Positions 31,501-34,746 of a stretch of DNA of 34,746 bases are shown here, in pieces; the first letter of the stretch is position 1; every line of letters starts with the position of its first letter. A program made the position numbers and the translations under genes. Below the pieces are notes generated by a model, which ran no database searches, was not told the DNA's origin, and saw nothing but the letters and a program-made list of their open reading frames with translations. Source of the stretch: Bacillota bacterium (GTDB lineage Bacteria > Bacillota > Clostridia > Peptostreptococcales > Anaerovoracaceae); the NCBI GenBank assembly GCA_021443825.1, contig JABUTE010000040.1, positions 1-34,746 on the forward strand, written 5' to 3'.

Positions 31501-31860
31501 ATCATCCAGATACGACTTCTTTTCGACAAACGAATTCGTGATGTAGGACTCGTTGTGAACATCTGCCAAAGCTGCCATGCTTTCGTAATCGTGAAGCGCT
31601 TTTTCTACCCGTTCCTGTGCAAACCGATTCTTTTTGCAGTAATCGGCCAAAAGATCGCTCTTAACAAGCACCTGAAAAAAATCGATCACCCCAGCATAGT
31701 CTTCAGCCAGCTTCGAATACTCGCTTTTTGCGATATATCGGTTCTCCGAAAGCAACTCGCTCAGGCGCAACGCAAAATCAGCCAGTGCCTTGTATTCGGC
31801 AGAAACTGGCTGCACAGGAGATGTTGTTTTCTTTTTGAACAGGGAAGTAAAAATGCTCAT
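28537..31860 (-). CDS. UvrD/HelD-type SF1 helicase with nuclease-like insert, zinc fingers and RQC domain
   Basis: A 1107-residue ATP-dependent DNA helicase. SF1 motifs: Walker A AGAGAGKT at 150-157, TFTNKA at 182-187, VDEYQD at 543-548, GDDWQSIYAFSGS at about 572-584, TAHASKGLGYDNV at 735-747 and ERRLFYVAMTRTK at 784-796. Between Walker A and motif II lies a HelD-like insert (about 316-437) with YTPDFLI and YIEHFG, resembling a PD-(D/E)xK nuclease. After the core come two four-cysteine zinc fingers (842/845/864/871 and 888/891/911/921) like those of topoisomerase I. At about 1009-1077 is a winged-helix RQC domain with VLRGSKNNRI. Start: ATG 31858-31860, weak AAAGAAG site; an upstream TTG lacks one. 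Confidence 0.9.
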   Translation of the reverse strand: MSIFTSLFKKKTTSPVQPVSAEYKALADFALRLSELLSENRYIAKSEYSKLAEDYAGVIDFFQVLVKSDLLADYCKKNRFAQERVEKALHDYESMAALADVHNESYITNSFVEKKSYLDDILKDVDPDIQLDDDQRRVVLNDEDYCLVVAGAGAGKTTTVAAKVKYLVEQQGIDPKQILIITFTNKAVGELRDKINKDLQLDCPIATFHSTGNAILRKQDPEKLNIVEQSKLYFVVQDYFKHSILKNESMVEKLILFFASYFDEPYEGSDIRELLNKLAKANYSTMKSDFDEYQHQIIDRRSQKKITIHGEYMRSAQEVEIANFLYLNNLDYEYEPLYRYDIQYAKKPYTPDFLIRQGEKTAYIEHFGITEDGRSNRFTQEELQAYRSAIDDKIRQHKQHGTTLLYTYSAYNDGRALTVHLKEELERHGFVLKPRPNEEVLKKLVSDEENRYIRKLVNLICRFITNFKTNGYTVEEFSRMYRSTQNVRTQLFLEICRECYLEYQQYLQTNHAVDFEDMINESARVLHEVQEMKQKLDFKYIIVDEYQDISRQRFDLTKALSEVTDAKIMAVGDDWQSIYAFSGSDISLFTHFAESMGYAKLLKIENTYRNSQEVIDIAGGFIQKNTAQIRKELRSPKHLEDPVIIYTYDNSRKEQNADRRSGANYAMAHAVETALEQIVVYNKAEGKPDGSKILLLGRFGFDGDKLERSGLFEFKNRGGKLRSVNYPQLDITFMTAHASKGLGYDNVIVVNGRNETYGFPSKIEDDPVLAFVIKGDRSIDYAEERRLFYVAMTRTKNRVFFIAPEQNPSEFLLELKRDHKNVVLRGEWNEEDPQPRLGRKSCPICGYPMQYRYKNAFGLRLYICTNEPEICGFMTNEPKAGKLSIMKCDKCRDGYLIVKPGKGNGGYLLGCTNYRRNGTGCFKRISMAEYNMMFGLEDSQEEAETRKPKPKTITYPAQAPKKPVLARDSEPVVEIEKAEIKKEYVYKGLALNDVVQTVLQGLEHVSKTHYYGVHMLADVLRGSKNNRISNAKLNEIAEYGSLCRLSKADLVYIIEWCIEQHFILQTKAQYPVLHPTPEGRNYKVHITPKNLKKLLDGLEKKNDGFLV

Positions 31861-31932
31861 AGGGGAGTCTTCTTTCGATGCAAATGATCGCAGCAAGTCA
31901 GGGAGTTCTCGGAATGAGATCGATACCAAGAG

Positions 31933-32174
31933 CTATTTGATGAACCCGTATTCAGCAAGTCTGTCGCGGCAGATGTTGTGTTCTTCTTCGGTAAAGAGGG
32001 ATTCGTATTCCGGCTTCAACACATGGGATTCGATAGAAAGATCCAACCTTTTATACAAATACAAGGTCGCAAACCCTTCTGTGCCGTCCTCTTTGCTTAC
32101 GAGCGGTTTAGCTGCAGCCGATCCACCGATACTGTTTATTAATTGCAGAAATCGGGTGGCATTGACCGATCCCC
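31933..32174 (-). pseudogene. 5'-truncated remnant of an unidentified gene
   Basis: Read on the minus strand, about 80 codons with convincing protein character end at a TAG (31933-31935). They include NATRFLQLINSIGGSAAAKP, then LYLYKRLDLSIESHV and KPEYESLFTEEEHNIC, ending RDRLAEYGFIK. The frame has no ATG, GTG or TTG with a ribosome binding site at its front. It runs back, out of phase, into the end of the Sel1-repeat gene, where it meets a TGA. This looks like the C-terminal part of a protein that lost its front by deletion. I recall similar C-terminal pieces in small bacterial proteins of unknown function but cannot name the family. Confidence 0.6.
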
Positions 32175-33992
32175 CTAAAACGGCAGCGGCTCTTCCGCTT
32201 TTACCGCTTTTTTGTAGCGGTCGGACGGAAGGCCAAGCTCCGATTCATACTGCTCGAACACACGCTCCACCGTAACGAAGGTATCGCCGTTATAGCCGGG
32301 CACCACGACAGTGTCGCCCTCCCGCACCGTCTCATCGTCGCACAGATAATCGTAGGTGCGCCCGCCGGACTGAAAGCGGATCGATATCAGACGCAGCTTT
32401 CTTCCGGACGGCGCTTCTTTTTTCGGTGCCTTCACCACATACGAAGAGCAGCAGATCCATCCGATCCGTTCGTTGTCGAAGAAGAGCTCTACCTGCTGCT
32501 CTTCGTCGTTCCACTCGGCCCAGTCGATCACCACGGGGCCATCTTTTTTTGAGGGAAGATAATAGGTCGCATCGATCAGGGTAAACTCGATTTCGGCAGT
32601 CAGCAGGCACAATTCCAGCCTCGCCATGGTGAGCAGAATGGGACGCACCCTCTGCCCAGCTCTGACGGGAACGCGAACAGCCCTGAGCACGCTGTACTTG
32701 TCGAATTTTTCGATAGAGACCGCTACCCGGTTGTTTTCCTGCAGCAGGCTGTAAAGCAGCCAGGGCTGGGGCGAGTTCAGGCTGTCGGTGAAAAAGTCGT
32801 TTTCCAGCTGTGTTTTCGTTTCATCCAGCGCTTTTCGGATGTTAGCCGCTACCGTGGTATCACCGTAGAACGAGCCCCGGGCGGTTCGCATGCGGTGAGC
32901 CAGTTCTGCCTGCAGATAATAACCGTAGGCTCTGCCGGGATCTTTTTCTTCGCCGATGCCCTTCAGATATACATTGCCCATGCGGATGGCTGCATCAGCA
33001 AAGGGAGAATTCTTGCCGTTCAGAAAGCTTTCGTAACACTGATCATAGACCATACCGTACATACTGCGGGCTGCTTTCGCACTTTTTCTGCAGCCGTAGC
33101 CGTGCGCATACATATCAGCCAGCTTATAGATGCTCTCGTAGTAGCCGTTGGCTGCCCCAAAAGAAAACATCTCGCGGGCCTTGTCGTATTCCGGCTTGCC
33201 GCCGGTGCAGCGCCCGTAATAATAAATATAGCCCAGAGTGTTGGCATACATGGGGTCGTCTGTTTTTTCCAGCAGGGCCAGCATGCAGTCGCGGGATGCC
33301 TTCCAGTCGCAGTCGTACAGCCGGTTTCCGCCGTAGCAGGCATAGCCCTTCATACGAAGCGCCTCTTCCTGACCCATCTCGCACAGCTCGTCGGTAAACT
33401 GCCGGCAGAGGGCAAGCTCGGCCTGCGTTGCGTGATCCAGACGGTCGTCCGAATCGAACTCCTCGATAAAACACGTCTTCTGCCATTGGGAAAACTGCCA
33501 CTGACTGAGGGACTTGCCGCAGTTTTCATAATACCAGTCGATATCGCCCAGGTAATCATTTTCCAACAGGGTACCTGCCGGGGCATCGTCGTCTTCCGCC
33601 TCCGACCAGAAATCCTCCAGCGCATCCCAGATCCGGGCGAACATGGACTCCTCCGTTACCGGAAGGCCCCGCACAAGGCCGGGCTCAGCCTGGTCATAAT
33701 AAGAAACGTCGCCCTTTTCGTAGATGGCATCGATGCCGAAGTCTTCTCCCAGCTGCCGGATCGGGTAAAACCAGTTTTCTGCGAATTCTTCTCCGGAGGG
33801 ATCCTTTTCGATCAGGTTGCCCAGGGCGGCGTAAAGATCCCGCAGGGTGTATTGATAAGTCTCCTGCAGGGTGAAGATATCTTCGATGATATCAAAGCTG
33901 TCTGCTCCGGGCGCAAGGTCCGCAAAATCCAGCTCATAGCGGGCAAGAGCCTTCAGATGCGCTTTGGTCAGTACGATCTTTTTATCGCTCAT
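32175..33992 (-). CDS. Sel1-repeat protein of unknown function
   Basis: A 605-residue, probably cytosolic protein. The centre (about residues 246-360) contains Sel1/TPR-like repeats: ANTLGYIYYYGRCTGGKPEY, ESIYKLADMYAHGYGC and AAIRMGNVYLKGIGEEKDPG with the G-x-G-x(n)-A-x2-Y/W pattern that builds a protein-binding solenoid. The N-terminal 200 residues are acidic and helical. The last 60 contain a small beta domain, REGDTVVVPGYNGDTFVTVE, ending in a lysine-rich tail. AAAGGAA precedes the ATG at 33990-33992 by six bases; the longer frame upstream lacks support. It is followed by the truncated remnant and the helicase. A scaffold role is inference. Confidence 0.8.
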   Translation of the reverse strand: MSDKKIVLTKAHLKALARYELDFADLAPGADSFDIIEDIFTLQETYQYTLRDLYAALGNLIEKDPSGEEFAENWFYPIRQLGEDFGIDAIYEKGDVSYYDQAEPGLVRGLPVTEESMFARIWDALEDFWSEAEDDDAPAGTLLENDYLGDIDWYYENCGKSLSQWQFSQWQKTCFIEEFDSDDRLDHATQAELALCRQFTDELCEMGQEEALRMKGYACYGGNRLYDCDWKASRDCMLALLEKTDDPMYANTLGYIYYYGRCTGGKPEYDKAREMFSFGAANGYYESIYKLADMYAHGYGCRKSAKAARSMYGMVYDQCYESFLNGKNSPFADAAIRMGNVYLKGIGEEKDPGRAYGYYLQAELAHRMRTARGSFYGDTTVAANIRKALDETKTQLENDFFTDSLNSPQPWLLYSLLQENNRVAVSIEKFDKYSVLRAVRVPVRAGQRVRPILLTMARLELCLLTAEIEFTLIDATYYLPSKKDGPVVIDWAEWNDEEQQVELFFDNERIGWICCSSYVVKAPKKEAPSGRKLRLISIRFQSGGRTYDYLCDDETVREGDTVVVPGYNGDTFVTVERVFEQYESELGLPSDRYKKAVKAEEPLPF

Positions 33993-34041
33993 CGTTTGTT
34001 CCTTTCTGTTCGAGCTGCACCGCCGGGAAGATCCGGCCTTC

Positions 34042-34746
34042 TTACACCTCAAAGGTCTTTCCCGCGGCCATGGGCTGCAGGCGGTCTTTCATGACCTCCT
34101 TCATCCAGGCGAAGGCCACGGTTCCGGTGCAATGGCCGGAATAAAATACCGCGTCGCTGCTTTTCATCAGCTGCTGTGCCAGCGACTCCACCTCTTTTCT
34201 GCTATAGCCGCAGGTGCCTGCACCCAGCAGGCCCATCAGATGAAAGCCGCCGAAAAAAGCCTTGATCCGTTTTCCGGCATACTGCTGCCGAACCTCTTCG
34301 ATGATCTGTTCTATCCCTGCATGGGAACAGCTGTTGATGCATACCAGGCCATCCTCTTCTTCGAACACAACCGTCTGCTCGTGGCTGAAATCGTCGAGGG
34401 AGAGCCTGCCGTTTCGCCGGGTATACATATGGGTCTGCCTTGCCCGAAGAAGGCACCGTTGCAGATCGCTGTGGGGAACGATGCGGATGCCGTTTTCCAC
34501 ATTCAAAGCTCCGTCGACGTATACAAACCGGTCGGCATAGGTATCCAGAATGCCGGCGGGAATGCCGATATTCTCCCGCAGAACGAAGACCTTGAACAGG
34601 TAGTCACGCTCCGAGCCCTGCTGCAGATAGACCTTCGCCGTCTGATTCGCCGCAAAAAACGCAGGAAACCCGCCGGCATGGTCGTTGTGGGCATGAGAAA
34701 GAAAGGCTGCCTTTACCCCGGAAAGCTCCAGCCCCATGCGGGCCGC
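34042..34746 (-). CDS. MBL-fold metallo-hydrolase, N-terminus outside window
   Basis: C-terminal 235 or so residues of a metallo-beta-lactamase-fold hydrolase. The zinc motif SHAHNDHAGG (HxHxDH) is near the cut edge, then a later zinc histidine in NSCSHAGIEQI and the closing YSGHCTGTVAF. This arrangement resembles the MBL subgroup that includes 7,8-dihydropterin-6-yl-methyl-4-(ribofuranosyl)aminobenzene 5'-phosphate synthase-like proteins. The internal ATG at 34735-34737 is unlikely to be the start: the frame continues to the window end (GCGGCCCGC), and family members have about 60-80 residues before this motif. It ends 49 nt before the Sel1-repeat gene. Confidence 0.85.
   Translation of the reverse strand, partial: AARMGLELSGVKAAFLSHAHNDHAGGFPAFFAANQTAKVYLQQGSERDYLFKVFVLRENIGIPAGILDTYADRFVYVDGALNVENGIRIVPHSDLQRCLLRARQTHMYTRRNGRLSLDDFSHEQTVVFEEEDGLVCINSCSHAGIEQIIEEVRQQYAGKRIKAFFGGFHLMGLLGAGTCGYSRKEVESLAQQLMKSSDAVFYSGHCTGTVAFAWMKEVMKDRLQPMAAGKTFEV

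Noticed and set aside
1..34746. CRISPR array, tRNA or rRNA genes, insertion sequences, prophage genes
   Set aside because: No regularly spaced repeats, no tRNA-like cloverleaf or rRNA sequence, and no transposase, integrase or phage structural gene was seen on either strand.

Overview
The window is chromosomal DNA from a Bacillota bacterium, most likely class Clostridia. Three things point there. The ribosomal genes follow the Gram-positive S10-spc-alpha order with adk and map inside. rpsD sits between rpsK and rpoA, whereas in Bacillus rpsD lies elsewhere. Strong AGGAGG-type ribosome binding sites precede nearly every gene. S4, S14, L36 and adenylate kinase all keep their zinc-binding cysteines. 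No rRNA, tRNA, CRISPR array or insertion sequence was found. Every well-supported gene is on the minus strand, so transcription runs from high to low coordinates.

From 14432 down to 1 lies one large ribosomal super-operon. It has a sigma-A-type promoter at 14404-14432, a structured leader of about 326 nt, and then rpsJ-rplC-rplD-rplW-rplB-rpsS-rplV-rpsC-rplP-rpmC-rpsQ-rplN-rplX-rplE-rpsN-rpsH-rplF-rplR-rpsE-rpmD-rplO-secY-adk-map-infA-rpmJ-rpsM-rpsK-rpsD-rpoA (rpoA cut by the window edge). Several genes overlap by 1-8 nt, which suggests translational coupling. rpmJ and rpmD are short genes recovered by hand translation.

From 14745 to 20392 are small housekeeping units. nptA (Na/Pi-type transporter with PhoU-like tail), a PHP phosphoesterase and birA form one unit ending in a terminator at 14745-14776, with a Pho-box-like repeat upstream. 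An iron-sulfur-type flavoprotein has its own promoter and terminator. A NimA-like flavin protein, an inorganic pyrophosphatase and a DUF6440 protein follow.

From 20452 to 34746 is a long co-directional accessory run. In transcription order it holds an MBL-fold hydrolase (partial), a Sel1-repeat protein, a 5'-truncated gene remnant, a large UvrD-type helicase, topoisomerase III, an M50-like membrane protease, an MFS transporter, a Bfd-like [2Fe-2S] protein, a DUF885 metallopeptidase, a cytidine deaminase and a four-helix membrane protein, closed by a terminator at 20452-20478. The most interesting part is 25891-31860. The SF1 helicase carries a nuclease-like insert, two topoisomerase-type zinc fingers and a RecQ-type RQC domain. 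It lies directly upstream of a topoisomerase III that ends in two copies of an uncommon C-terminal module. This looks like a RecQ-TopoIII-like pair built on a different helicase, and topB is visibly more AT-rich than its neighbours.
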